Program-made: the position numbers and the translations under genes
From: Peribolospora baueri
Taxonomy: Eukaryota > Basidiomycota > Peribolosporomycetes > Peribolosporales > Peribolosporaceae
Assembly (NCBI GenBank): GCA_029717555.1
Contig: JAMDHS010000079.1
Location: 27,847-91,846, forward strand
Length of the DNA stretch: 64,000 bases
Direction: 5' to 3'
Shown here: positions 24,276 through 36,400 of the stretch, piece after piece
Position numbering within the stretch: the first letter of the stretch is position 1
Layout of the letters: each line of letters opens with the position of its first letter
Notes under the pieces: generated by a model
Seen by the model: only the letters and a program-made list of their open reading frames with translations
Told to the model about the DNA's origin: nothing
The model's database searches: none

Positions 24276-27168
24276 TTACAACTTGGCTTTGGGAACGGCG
24301 TTCTTGCTCTCGTTTTGCTCCTTCTGTGCCACTTTGCGCAGGTCCTTGCGCAGGATCTTGCCGGCCGCGCTGAGCGAATGGAAGGAGGAGGACGGGGAAG
24401 CGAGGTCGGATTGGATCGGATCGGATCAAATGACATGACATTGACATGAGATGAGATGAGAAGAAATGAGGATGAGATCAGAACCGAACAAACGCGCCCA
24501 CAAAAGTCCTTCTCGACCGACGCGGCGACCGAACTCACGTCCTCGGCACCGCGTCCAAGAATCGAACGCCCCCACGAAGGCGCTTGTGCGCCGCCACCTT
24601 GGCCCGGACAAAGGCCACAATCTCCTCGACCGTCGACGCGTCGCGCGTCACGCCGGGCTTTACGACAACGTCTGGAGAAGGAGGTGAGGCGAAGCGGAAG
24701 GGTGGGAGGGAGGGCATTAGAGAACAGGAACCGAGGGCGGTCAGAACAACGTCGGACACCACGCCCCGACCCCGACGCGACTCACACGCGCGCGGAAGCT
24801 CGGTGGCCTGCTCCTCCGCGTAGACGCCGACGACGGCCGCATCGGCGACTCTGTGACGACGGAAAGCGAAAAGCAAGGACTCCAGGTGAGTCAACATCGG
24901 GTCGACACGAGAGAGATAGAAAGACAGACGCGACGCACTTGGGATGGGTCAGGAGAAGCGCTTCGAGCTCGGCGGGGGGCACTTGGAAGCCCTTGTACTG
25001 TGACGACGGGAAAGGCGAGGCGAGCGAGGCCTAAACGTCAGCGCGGACGATCCGAAAATGAGCACGCCCCGCGTCGTCTACCGATACGACCGCCGACCGA
25101 CCTTGATGAGCTCCTTCACCCGATCGACGATGAAGATGAAGTCGTCCTTGTCGATGTAGCCCACGTCTCCGGTGTGGAGCCAGCCTTGCTCGTCCAGCGC
25201 CTCCGCCGTCGCCGACAGGTTCTTCGTGTAGCCCCTGGCCGACGGCACGTGTCAAGAGTCAGTGTTGCCCCAGCCAGCACGACCCTGAGTCAGCACCGTA
25301 CCAACCAGTCATGGCGAGCAAAAAAGAACCGAAAAAAAAGGGCGACGCACTTCATGATGTTAGGACCTCGGACCCAAAGCTCGCCCCTTTCGCCTCGCGG
25401 TACGTCCTTGCCGTCAGGGTCGACAAACCTGATCTCCACGCCGGGCACCGGCCTACCGACGCTACCCGGGCGATTGTGCTTCCACGTGGCCACCGTACCG
25501 GCCACCGTCGTCTCCGTCATGCCCCATCCCTGCACGACCGGCATACCCAACCTCTTTGCCGTCTTCTCCGCCACCTCTGCGCCCAACGGCGCGGCGGCGC
25601 AGAGCAGCTGGTTCAGGCTCGAGTAGTCGTACTTGGGGACGATCGGATGAACGGCCAAACCGAGTGCCATGGGCGGCACCACGAAAGTGGACTGGATCTT
25701 GTGCTTCTCGATTGCCTCGCAGAACAGCGGGAGGTCGAAAGGCGCGAGGACGTAGGTGGTGCCGGCCGAGGCGATCGTACACATCAGGGCACAAACGTTG
25801 CCGAACGCGTGGCTGCAGGCGACGAAAGAAGACGAGAGATGAACACGAACCCCCCGCCTAAGCCAACTGGCCGCACCATCGCACGAAGCCAAAGTGGTCA
25901 ATGCAGAGGCGAAGACGACGGCGCTCACAAGAATGGCAGGACGACGAGCGTCCGGACGCCGGGGAAGGTAGTGCCGTTGGGAATGCAACGTAATTGCTCA
26001 ATCCTGCGCGCGTGAAGAGGTGAAGTGTGTCAGAATAATAAAAAAAAGGCCGCGTTACAGGCGGAAGGGCGAGGGAAAGAAAGGGAAGGAGCGACGACGG
26101 ACATGCTCGTGACGTTGTAGTGCGACAACTCCACGCCCTTGCCCTTGCCCGTTGTGCCGGACGAAAACGGGATGTAAGCCGTCTCGTGAGCGGCGTCGCC
26201 GTCGAAACGCTCGGGCTCAAGCTCCCGGGAGGAGCAGAGGTCCCAGATGGAGCGAAAGCCAGCCGGCGCGGACGCGTCTTGATCGATGATCACGTATGCG
26301 ACGGAAGTGCTTATGCCGGCCTCCTTGACGACCTTGATGAGATTGGGCGGGCAGATGATCGCTTTGGCGTCGCTGAAGATGATCGAGGGAGCACACAGGG
26401 TTACGCTCTCAGCTTCGGCCCAAGGGTCGAGAGTAGGTACACTAGGGAGGATGCTACCCCTGCCGGGCCGTCATCGTAAGCGCGCCTGGTGGGCTCACCT
26501 GATGTCCCAAGCGTGCTTCAACTCGTCGGCCTGATAAGCACTGTTGGCCAAGGCGGTGCGAAGGCCGGCAGCTTGGCACCCAAAGGAGGCGACGGGCCAA
26601 TAGATCGAGTTGGGGGCAAAGAGCATGCTGTCGGACGACGAAGCGGGTGTGACGACCGTAAGCAGCCTGCGAGCCTTGGCCGCCTCGCGCGACGTTCAAA
26701 GTCGGAGATACGTCAAGACGGCTCACATGGTATCACCGCGCTTCAGGCCCACGTCGTGTCGGAGACCGTAAGCAAGCCTCTTGGACGTATTCACGAGACC
26801 ACCGTAGCTGGGGACGTGGGAAGGAAGGAGGAGGAACGGCCGGACGCCGCGCGGTCGGTCCGCCTCGTTGAGCGTTCGGTCCCATCTGACGACCGGGGAA
26901 AGACTGAACGAGGAAAAGAGGGCGGCGACGCTCACCTAAAGTACTTTCCCGTCCTCACGTCCACGAGCGCCTTCCTGTCGTCTGGCGTGCCATGGGCGAA
27001 GAGGTGGGAGAACTGGACGAACGTGGCCGGTGGGCAGCCAGTGGAGCGTCAGATCAGATCAAGCGCCCCACTTTCTCCCCTGAACGACAACGAACGATGC
27101 CTATTCACCACGGAGTGCTTGGGCAGGCTCTTGAGCGGCTCGCCAGGATACGTATACGTCTGCGGCAT
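24276..27168 (-). CDS. 4-coumarate-CoA-ligase-like acyl-CoA synthetase, peroxisomal
   Basis: Twelve exons, all in phase: 27168-27109, 27012-26936, 26807-26727, 26666-26499, 26372-26103, 26003-25929, 25812-25351, 25234-25102, 24997-24939, 24850-24786, 24671-24539, 24369-24276; 558 residues, the normal length. It is an ANL-superfamily enzyme that adenylates a carboxylic acid and transfers it to CoA. The AMP-binding loop [13 protein letters not shown] lies near residue 193, LPFFHAFGN follows, QGWGMTET is motif A5, [12 protein letters not shown] and [20 protein letters not shown] mark the hinge, and [11 protein letters not shown] supplies the catalytic lysine. The protein ends in AKL, a type 1 peroxisomal targeting signal. 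Acid substrate unknown: such fungal enzymes use aromatic, medium-chain or other acids. It is divergent from the HypX-like gene across 1.2 kb. Confidence 0.93.
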
Positions 27169-28371
27169 GTCGGCAGCTAGGGTGTTCGAGTCGGGTCGGC
27201 CTGCACCAAAATCAAAACCAAACGGAGTGGTCGTTCTTCGCAGAGAAGGGGGAAGGGGAGCGAGCGCCGGCCCATCTCGTTTCATTCGTTTCGTTCCTGC
27301 TTGCCCTTCCGGTTCAACACAAACCCGGCCACCGGTTCCTGGGGCCGGGGCACGAGTGAAACAGACGGCCTAGACGGACGTTGCGAAGGAATGGCGGGGA
27401 CACCGCTGCGACGGGCGAGCACGGGTTCGGGTGACCAAGCGAGCGGTGCACGGCCCCTTGAATTACCGGTGTGTACGGGTGCACTGGCGGAGCGACTGCG
27501 GCACCTCCCAGCACCTCGATCCCCGAGGCCATCCCTTCTCTGTCTACACCAATTGGAAGCCTTCAATATCAAGGATCTCGAGGAGTAGCGCGAGCGTCAC
27601 GAGCCATGGTTGCCCTCCATCCTGTCATCCTCGTCGCCATCCCAGAGAGCGGGACCGTAGACATGGCCCGCGCCGAGAGCGAAGCGGACTGCTCGTACCT
27701 GCACCTGACCTTTCTTTACCTGCACTTTGCTTGGCCTTGCCTTGCCTTGCCTTGCCTGTGCTGCCGCCCGCTATGTGGCGTGCGCGGCGGAAAGAGGGAC
27801 GCGAGTGCTCGCTCGCGGAGGGGACGGCGTTGGGGGAACGGGACGGCCGCGCTCAAGGCTGGCTGTAGTTGTTTATTATTGCCTTGAAGCTCCCGCTCTA
27901 AGTCCCGCTCTAAGCACGGCCAGCGGCGATCACGCACGCACGAGACGCCACGACGGGTGCAGACGAACATGGCCACGAACGCGAACGCAGCCCGCCATGA
28001 AGGCTTCTCTCCAATACACACATACCCACCTTATCCATCTCCCCTTCCTTCCTTCACCTTGGAGACGAGCAAACGCCGAGCAGGCCTCGCGCTCCCGCGT
28101 CCGTCATCTCGCTCGCAGCCATTCTAGCCTCGCCCTCTTCAGTTCGTCCTTCGTCTTCTTCCCACCCTCGGACTTTCTTTCTGCCTTTCGTTTCTCTTGG
28201 CCCCTGACCACCTTCGCTCCACTTCGCTCCAGCCAAGGTCTGGCGTACGTCGTCGCCAGCTTCAGATAAAAAGCCTCCCCCCACGTTCCTTGGACCTTTA
28301 CGCCCCACACCAGGGACCACCCTCCTTCCCTTCTCATCTCTTAAAGCCTCTTGAGACCAGGCTCTCTCGTC
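27169..28371. other. Shared divergent promoter region
   Basis: About 1.2 kb between the starts of the acyl-CoA synthetase (minus) and the HypX-like gene (plus). It has CCTTG pentamer repeats at about 27722-27762 and pyrimidine-rich DNA before the HypX-like ATG. No coding exon is supported. It must hold both promoters. Confidence 0.55.
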
Positions 28372-31300
28372 ATGAAGATCATCTTCCTTTGCACGGCGTA
28401 CGACGCTCTGGCGCAGAGGTGAGCCCTTTTCCGTCTATCTCCTTTGATCAAGGAAAGACATGCTTAAGTGTGCCTCCGTGTTCGGCCTCCAGGCTTGCTC
28501 TCGTCCTGCGCTCGCACGGCCACGCGGTCACGGTCGAGTACGACATATCGGCCGAAACGATGACCGAGGCCGTAAACCTCTCCCAACCCGACCTCGTCAT
28601 CTGCCCCTTCCTCACCAACCTCGTTCCCAAAGACATTTACGAGCACTGGTTGACCCTCATCCTCCATCTCGGCGCCCCTGCCGACGCCGCCCCATCCGCT
28701 CCCGACTGGGTCCTCACGGGAGATGACGGAGCGATCGAGGACGCTGGCCATCCTTGCCGATGGGGCGTCTCCGTCACGCAGGCGGTTGGGGCCCTCGGCG
28801 TGGGGCCGGCCTGGGCCTTCGACCAACTCCCGGTCAAGGTGGACTGCTCGCCCGACGAGTCGCTCACGAGCAGCGTGCTCTATCGCGGACCGGTCACCCG
28901 CGCCGCCGTCGCCGCCGTGCTCAAGGCTCTTGAACGCATCACTGACGCAGTCCTGGCTGCGGGCACCAAAGATGCCGTTCGCCCTGACCTCGTTCCTCCC
29001 CCAGAGGTGCGAACCATCTCATGGACCGCCTCGCTGCCGCTCCAAGGGGGTCCATCCCATGACCGTCCTCTGCTCACGCATTCAGAACGCGACTTGGACT
29101 TTCGGACACACCCCGCTGAAATCATCGCTCGCCGCATCCGATCCGTCGACTCTCAACCCGGCCTCCTCACGCGCCTGTTCAGCGAAAAGGCGCCCCTGTT
29201 CGTTTACGGCGGCCTCGTGGAGCACAACAAGTTGCCGGCGGCGGCAGCGGAGAGAGCCGAGCGAGGCGGACCTGGGACCGTTGTGGCGCAGCGTCAGGGT
29301 GCGGTTCTCGTCAGCACCAAGGACGGCAATGGCGTGTGGATCACGCATGTCAGGAGACCCAAGGCCGACACGGACAAGTATCTCCACCCCAGATTGCCCG
29401 CCGTCATGGGTCTCCAAGCAGACCCAGAGCTGTTCGAGAGCCTTCAGATGGGCGACGTGCCGGAGTGGGATCTCGTCGAGCACACCGGCGGGTGGGGTCC
29501 CGTCCTCGGGACCTTCCAGCAGGTATGGATAGACGTGGAGGAGTACCCTTTAGCGCATCTCCCCACTGCTGCACCCGTCAAGATGGCCTACCTCCACTTC
29601 GATTCCTATGACGGCTCCATGTCTACCTCGCAAGCCCGGCTGCTCTCCGACGCACTCCGGCACGCGCTCACCATCCCTGGCTTGAGGGGGCTCGTTCTCA
29701 TGGGCGGAAGCTACTTCGGCAACGGCATCGCCCTCGACGTGCTTGAAGGCGCGCCCGACCCCGCCACCGAGAGTTGGGCCAACGTCAACGCTATCGATGA
29801 CGTCGTGCAGACCTTCCTCGACCCGCGGCTCACCGCCGACCGCGGCATCCTCACCTTGGCCGCCGTTCGTGGAAACGCATCTGCAGGAGGCCTCGCCCTC
29901 GCCGCTGCTGCGGACGTCGTCCTGTGCGCCGAGGCCGTCGTCCTCAATCCACATTATAGAAGCATCGGTCTTTTCGGCTCTGGTGAGTCTGGCGCCGTTG
30001 CGACCAGCAATAGCGAATGCGGGTCATCGAGTTCTCACTGGAAGCTGACGTTTTGCCTTGACGATCACGCCATTTTTGTCAGAATTTCATACTTTCACCT
30101 TCCCGGCTAGAGTGGGCGAGGAAAAAAGTGAGCAGATTTTGCGACAGATGCTCCCCATGAGCGCCAGCGAGGCGCAGGAGCTTGGTTTGATCGACCTCGT
30201 GGTCGGCGCGGGGAGCGAAGACGCTGAGGAAGTGGACGCGTTGGTCAAGGCCGCCGTTAGGGCGATCGTCACCGCTCCCGTCGCCAGCCAAGAGCCGGTG
30301 ACGACGCTGGGCGCGCCCTGGACCAAAGCGACGAACGCCGACGACGAGATTCCGATTGGCGCCTCTCTTAACACGGATCTGCTCCTGCACCACAAGCGCG
30401 AATACATGGGCCGTCTCTCCCAGGACCCGTCCGTCCATCCCCTTCTCCGCTTCCGCCAGGCCGAAATGCATCAGACGAGCCTCGACTTCTTCCATCCCTT
30501 CCGGTCGCAGCGCTATCACGCGCGTCGGCTCGCGTTCGTGAGGAAGGCGCGGCCAGCTGCCACACCCACGAGGTTCGCCTTGCACAGGCGCTACGATGGG
30601 CCCGGTTGGAACGACGCGGCGGCGCGAGGCGAGTGCCCGAAAACGCTGGACGAAGAGGAGCGGGACGCTTTCGATGGTTTAGGCGATGTGCCTATCGGAC
30701 CGACCGTCATCCACTGGCGGCACCGAGACGAAGGTCAGCCGGACGTGGTCGTGGGGGGACCAGATGCCGAGACGCCGACTTTGGCGGCGGACTTGGTCAG
30801 CGCGCCGGGCTTGTTGCCCACACCCGCGACGAAAAAGACCATGAACTGGCACCGAAGGAGTCCCAGCCGAGATCATGGTCTTCTGCCAAAGCCCGTGGCA
30901 GTGCCGGAAGAGCTCGCGCCGTCGACAGCGGCCATCGAGTTCAACAGAGCGCTTCAGGAGAGGGGCCTGCTCACCCCCGTCAGTCCCGCCATGAGCGACC
31001 TCAGCAGCGTGGGCTCGCCCCCACCCTCCACGCCCCAACGCTCTTTCGGGGCCGTACAGGGCGGCCAAGCGAGACCCACGACGCCGAGCGGTCAAAGTCA
31101 GAGCAGCCCTGACCCAACGAAAGCGACGTGGACGGAGGGTGGGTTCCTGACCTCCTTCGGCCGCGCAATCGCATCGGGTTGGGCCGTCGCAAGCGGAGAC
31201 AAGCGCTCCGCTGACGCTGACAGCAGTCCGCTGGCGAGCCCTGCAACACCCTGGACGGGCGCAATAACGTCCTCGTTCGCGGAGCAGCAGGTTCCACAAC

Positions 31301-31788
31301 CTCCTGCGCGCCTCTCAGCTCCTCCGCTTCTTCCGGCGAAGAAACCGTCCGGTCAGACGTACGAGCAGCAAGAGCAGCCACGGCGGCAAGAACAACAACA
31401 GCAGCAACAGAGGCAACAAGCCACCCCGACAACGACCGCGCGGGAGAAAGCGACGGAAGACGAAAGCCCGCCGCCTACCGGCAGTCTCAGAGGGCTGGGC
31501 AAAATGCTAGGCGGGTGGCGAACGAAAGCTCTCGATCAAATGGAGTCTTTGGCCTCTGCAGCCTCTGCAGCGGCGGCCGCAACCACACTGCCTCGCATGC
31601 TCCAACAAGCCGGCGGTCGCGCTGCTCCTCGCCCTGAGGATGGGGCCAAAGCTTCCGTAGTCCAGGATGCGTCGCCGTCGTCGTCGTCGTCGTCGCCGGA
31701 CGAGCAGGTGGAGAAGGGTACTACCTCGACCAAGGCGCACGGCAAGGCGCGCCAGCCTCTCTTCTCCTGGTCCGTCCGCGACGAGTGA
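28372..31788 (+). CDS. hypX: HypX-like protein: formyltransferase-like plus crotonase domain
   Basis: Three exons, 28372-28418, 28493-29982 and 30083-31788, 1080 residues. Residues 1 to about 665 align in order with bacterial HypX/HoxX. First comes an N-terminal formyltransferase-like half (MKIIFLCTAYDALAQRLALV, PDLVICPFLTNLVP, SAPDWVL, RWGVSVTQAV, RRIRSVDSQPG, FVYGG). Then a crotonase (enoyl-CoA hydratase-like) half (MAYLHFDSYDGSMSTSQ, MGGSYFGNGIALDVLEGAPD, ESWANVNAIDDVV, VRGNASAGGLALAAAADVV, VVLNPHYRSIGLFGS) and the closing RFRQAEMHQTSLDFF block. Bacterial HypX uses formyl-tetrahydrofolate and CoA to make formyl-CoA, then releases CO for NiFe-hydrogenase assembly. Fungi have no such hydrogenase, so the role here is unknown. 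The HPG motif of the N-terminal half is HLG. The last ~415 residues are a disordered fungal extension with a Gln-rich stretch. No targeting signal is evident. Confidence 0.88.
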
Positions 31789-33446
31789 CGTTCGTCTGCT
31801 CTTCTTTCTTCGCCTTCTCGCATCATCTGCCTCGCTAGCTCCGGTCCCTGTAGCGGTCCCGAGTCCTTCACGGTCCCGAGGGTGACTAAATTGAAGTTCA
31901 CCACAGTTGCCCCAAAGGAAAATTATCGCCGTTGGTCCGCGAGGTGCTGCGCGGTGTCAAGTCATCCGGCGTCCGTGCGGACCAGTAAGACGTAGCCGAC
32001 TTCCTTACCACTCCATTCCGAATGGAGGAGATACCCCTCGAAGGAGGCGACATGTAGTCTACCTCGCTAGTACTTAATCAATCGCAAGCGTCACAAACGA
32101 CGTCGTTAATGTCTTCTTCTTGGCTCGCATCACGCTCCTCACCTATCCACACCTCTCTTTCGGTGGTACACCGCCACGCCCACCACATGTCATCTTGACT
32201 GCGACTATGAGAAAGCTGCATCGCATACTGTCGGTGGCGGTACACAGACTAGGACGCTAGCCCGGGCGCCCAGGGATGAAATCTCATCGCCCCAACTCGC
32301 CCGCCACTGGCCACATCGAGGAGCCTGCTGGTGCTGCCAGGGAACCAGCACAGGTCGACGCGCTGAGTCTTCAACGCCTGCCACATCTCCCACCCCTCTT
32401 GTCTTTCCTTCTTCTCATCTTGCATGAACAAGAAAAGACCGTGACCTGGGCAAAGTTCATCCCTTCGCTGACGATCACCAGCTCGCTCGCCATCGGGAAG
32501 TCTGTGGCCGGCTCAAACCGAAGGTAGCAGGGAGCCCAGCGGTGATGAGGTGAGGGCCAATCCATGATGGAGTGAAAGAGTGAGATCATGTGTGCAGAGA
32601 AGGAGAGAAGGACATGGCGGCGACCTCTGCGGTTGGCGAGGAGGAGGTCGGTCGACAAAGGATAGCGAGCAGGGGCGGATCGGCGATCAAATCCGTTCCG
32701 GATGCAACGCCTCGCTCGAGCGAGCGGCCCATGGCGTCGCTCTGGGCCATAAAAGCCGAGGGCACACATGCTCACTAGTGAAAGAGGAACGTCTGTCCGA
32801 CCGGGGAGACATCGCCACATCGACGATGTTTTCGATTTCTGTTGTTCGCCTTGAAGTCACTGGACCGCTTATCTGTTCGGTATTGATCGGCCTGCCCCAA
32901 GATCTGTCAGGCACGTACAGTTACATAACATCCATTGATAGCTGGGATTGCTTTTTCCGCTTGATCGCCGTGCCTGCCCACGCTCGGCGCGACGCTCGCC
33001 CAAGGCATGGCCCTGCTTCCTTCGTTGATGCTCTCTCTAGACGAGAGCGGACGCAGGTCGGAGCCTTCCTTCTGTCGGAGCCCCATCTCATCCTCGTGCT
33101 CAGCCGTGTCCGTGCTTGGCAGATCGACGGCGGATGGTGGGCCTGAAAAAGAACGACCTGCCGCAGTTAATTTGTGGCTGCTGGATTCGGCGTCTTGCCA
33201 CGCTCGGCCTTCTACCTCCGACGGGACTCTGTAATCCCTCTCCCCGACCTCGACGATGGCTTCCTCGCCCCCTCCTTCCTTCGACCTGAGCTAAGCTCGT
33301 TCCCTTTTTTTATTGCCTCCAAGTCACCATGGCCACCTGCTAGTATACATAGCCGCTTCTTTGTGCCCCCCTTTCCCTCCTTTCCCTACTGCGTTCGCCC
33401 GCGCTTTGCCTTTCCGAGCTCACCCACTGACTAAAAGGCCGCCACC
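31789..33446. other. Long intergenic region
   Basis: About 1.65 kb between the HypX-like gene and arrestin copy 2, both on the plus strand. It is less GC-rich than neighbouring genes. The only hint of coding is a minus-strand peptide-like stretch at about 32247-32560 (reported as a finding). A GCCGCCACC Kozak context precedes the arrestin ATG at the right end. Confidence 0.5.
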
Positions 33447-36400
33447 ATGGCGCCGCCCAGCTCCGTCACCATCAATCTCGCAGAGTGAGCATATCATCGA
33501 ACATGCTGGACGCTAGCTATGTCAGGGCCAAGCCGCCTCGATCGCCGCTGCACTTCCGCTCATTGCTTATCTTCTCTCCCCGACTGTCCTTCTAGGCCAG
33601 TCGTCTTCCTTCGCGGTCAATATGCGGCCGGAGAGGTGGGATCGTCTTCAGACCTTTTCGCACCCAGCTTTCGCATGGCATTTTGTGTCTGGACTGGCCT
33701 GACACATGCTGACGTCGACCTCTTTGCCACTTACGCCTCTCGTTCCTTGCTGGACAGGACTCCGACGGTCGACCGCGTCCGGACAATCTGGAGGGCCCGC
33801 CATCCCAGATCCGAGGTCTGCTAACCCTGGACATCACCAAACCGTGTAGGATCAAGAAGATCGAGCTCACCCTAAAGGGAGAAGTGCGGACCGAGTGGCC
33901 GGAGGGTGAGCTCTATGAAATCGCATAGATCGAAATGTTGTCACATCCCTCTGGCTCACGTCGCTTGCTCTAACGTCAATGTTGCGATGACACGCTCCGA
34001 AAGGCATCGGTCCCCAGAGAATGAACACGTCCGAGGAAAAGGTCGTCCTCGAGGAAACCGGCATCCTCTTCAATGCCGCTCGGAGCAGGAAGCGCGCCTC
34101 CTCCATCGGCCCAGGCTTGCATCTCGACAACCATTCACTAAACGGTCAAGCGACAGCCGTCCCGCCAGCCCCGAGGACGGCCGGCCTTCCACCTTCCCAG
34201 TACACCAGCCACGGTGCTAGCCTGTTCCCCCCGAGAACGGATATCGCCGCTGCCACGTTGCAGCGCCCGGTGATGCAGAGGGCCACGAGCTCGGTAGACG
34301 TACGACCGCAGGCGAGCGAGCTTGGCCATCACCGCACTCGGTCCACCGCTGTCTCTGCGGCCTCAAGCCCAGACACTGGGAGCGGGCCCATGAGTTCGCC
34401 GGGCGGCGCACTCTCGGAGGATGACCGGCGCGGGTTCGCTGGGGCGGTCTCCCGGCGCCCCTTCTCTTTCCATCTCCTAGACTCTCACAGGCTTAGGCTG
34501 CCGTCTACTGGCAACGGTCCCGCCCCGCAAAACTCCCTCTCCCCTTCATTCCCCGCCTTGCCCATCTCTGAGGACAATGAAAGCGATTTCGAGGACCCGC
34601 GCGGCCCGGCTCCGATGTATACGCCCGACCCAGAGCCGGACGCCGGCGGGAACGAGGATGCGGTGTCTGACTGGGAAACGGAGGCGACAGCGAAGCCGAG
34701 CCAACCAGACAGACGGCCTTCGAATGCGGAGACCATCCGCGCCAGTGCGAACAAGTTCAGCTTTACCGGCATGTTGACCAAGGCGAGCAAAGCTGCTCAT
34801 GGACAGACGCATGGACATTCGCATAGTTCCGGAGCGTCTCCTTTCGTCCACGTTTCCAGCTCGAGCGGCGACGGATCCAGTCACCCCGTGTCGCACGATT
34901 ACTTCTCTCGCGCCATCCGCTCCTCGCCCGCCTCGCCCGCCAAATCGACGACCCCCGCGCAAGACTCTCGACAGCGTCACGTTCCCTTAGCTTCGGCAGG
35001 TCTTTCCAGCGGGAGCGAAGCGGGCAGCCGGGCCACGTCTCCGGCCGCCGAGTTCGACTCCGTGAGAGGTCGCAAGCCGGCGGCGTTTAAGGCGCTCATT
35101 GGCATGGGGAGCCATGGCAAGGAGAAGGATCATTCTGAGCACGGGAGTGGGAAGGAGGAGAAGGGGAAGGGGAAGGAGAGGAAGAAGGAGAAGGAGAAGA
35201 AGGAGGAGAAGTCCAAGGAAAAGAAAGAGGAAACCGGTGAGAAGCACGGGCGGGAGTTCCAGAAAGGTGAGTGTGGCCGTCCCACGTTTACAGGGCGGCG
35301 TCCTTCTTTCGAATTGGCTCTGATGCGTTGCCATCGCACGGCATCGAACGCTCCAGGCGTCTACACCTACCCCATCTCTTTTCCCGTTTCCGCCTCTGTC
35401 CCTCCGACCCTGCACTGCAACTTCGGAAGCATCACCTACACTCTCCGCGCCACCGTCCACCGATCCGGCCCCTTGACGCCCAACCTCGTCGCCGTGCGCG
35501 AGGTCAACCTCGTAGCTCAACCTGGAGAGGACGACACGGAGGAAGCGGAGAACATCTCAGTCGACAAGGACTGGCAGGAGCAGCTAGGTTATCAGGTCCT
35601 CTTGAGCGGGAAGAGCTTTCCCATCGGGACGAGAGTGCCGTTCAGCGTCAAGTTCGTCCCCATGGCAAAGGTTAAGGTGTGGAGGATCTTGATCACGTTG
35701 GAAGGTGAGTTTGACGAAGATAGCAGGCGTTTGCGGACGCATGAGGTTTGTTGGCAAGCTGATGAACCTCTCTCATGCAACCTTGAACTCGTAGAGCGCA
35801 TCGACTACTACGCCGCAAACGGCAAGCACGAACGACACCAGGGGCCGCGAAAGTTTGTTTTGTTGAAACTCGTGAACGAAGGCTCGACGCCGCTTCTACC
35901 CATCACGTCCGACTCGCCGACAGCTCTGGCCGATTCCGTTCTCGCCCCTTACATTCCCACTTTGACGCCTCCCGATGACAATCTCCCCGTGTCTGACCCG
36001 ATGATGGCGACTAATGCGGCCTTCGCCGCTAGTGCGCCCATGGACCGCGGCGTGGGCTCTTCAACTACGACGATCCAAGGAGCGGGGACTTTCTCGCCCC
36101 TCCCTGCTTACGTCGCCGGCGATCCCATCTCCGAGGTGGCGAGGGCGGACGAGGCCGGCTCCAGCCTCCTTGATCCCATAGGAACGTGGTTGCTCGAGGG
36201 GCACCTCCAGCTGCCCTCTTGCGGGGACGAGGTTCATCATTCAAGCAACCATACCAATAGCAGCATCAATGTGTCTCATCTGTTGAGAATATCGCTAAGA
36301 GTCGAGAGAGGCGACGACGAGCATTTAGATTCGAAGGGAAAGAGGAAGCAATGGGACATCACAGCGGAAAGCCCGGTGAGTGTTTCTTTTCGCACCCTCG

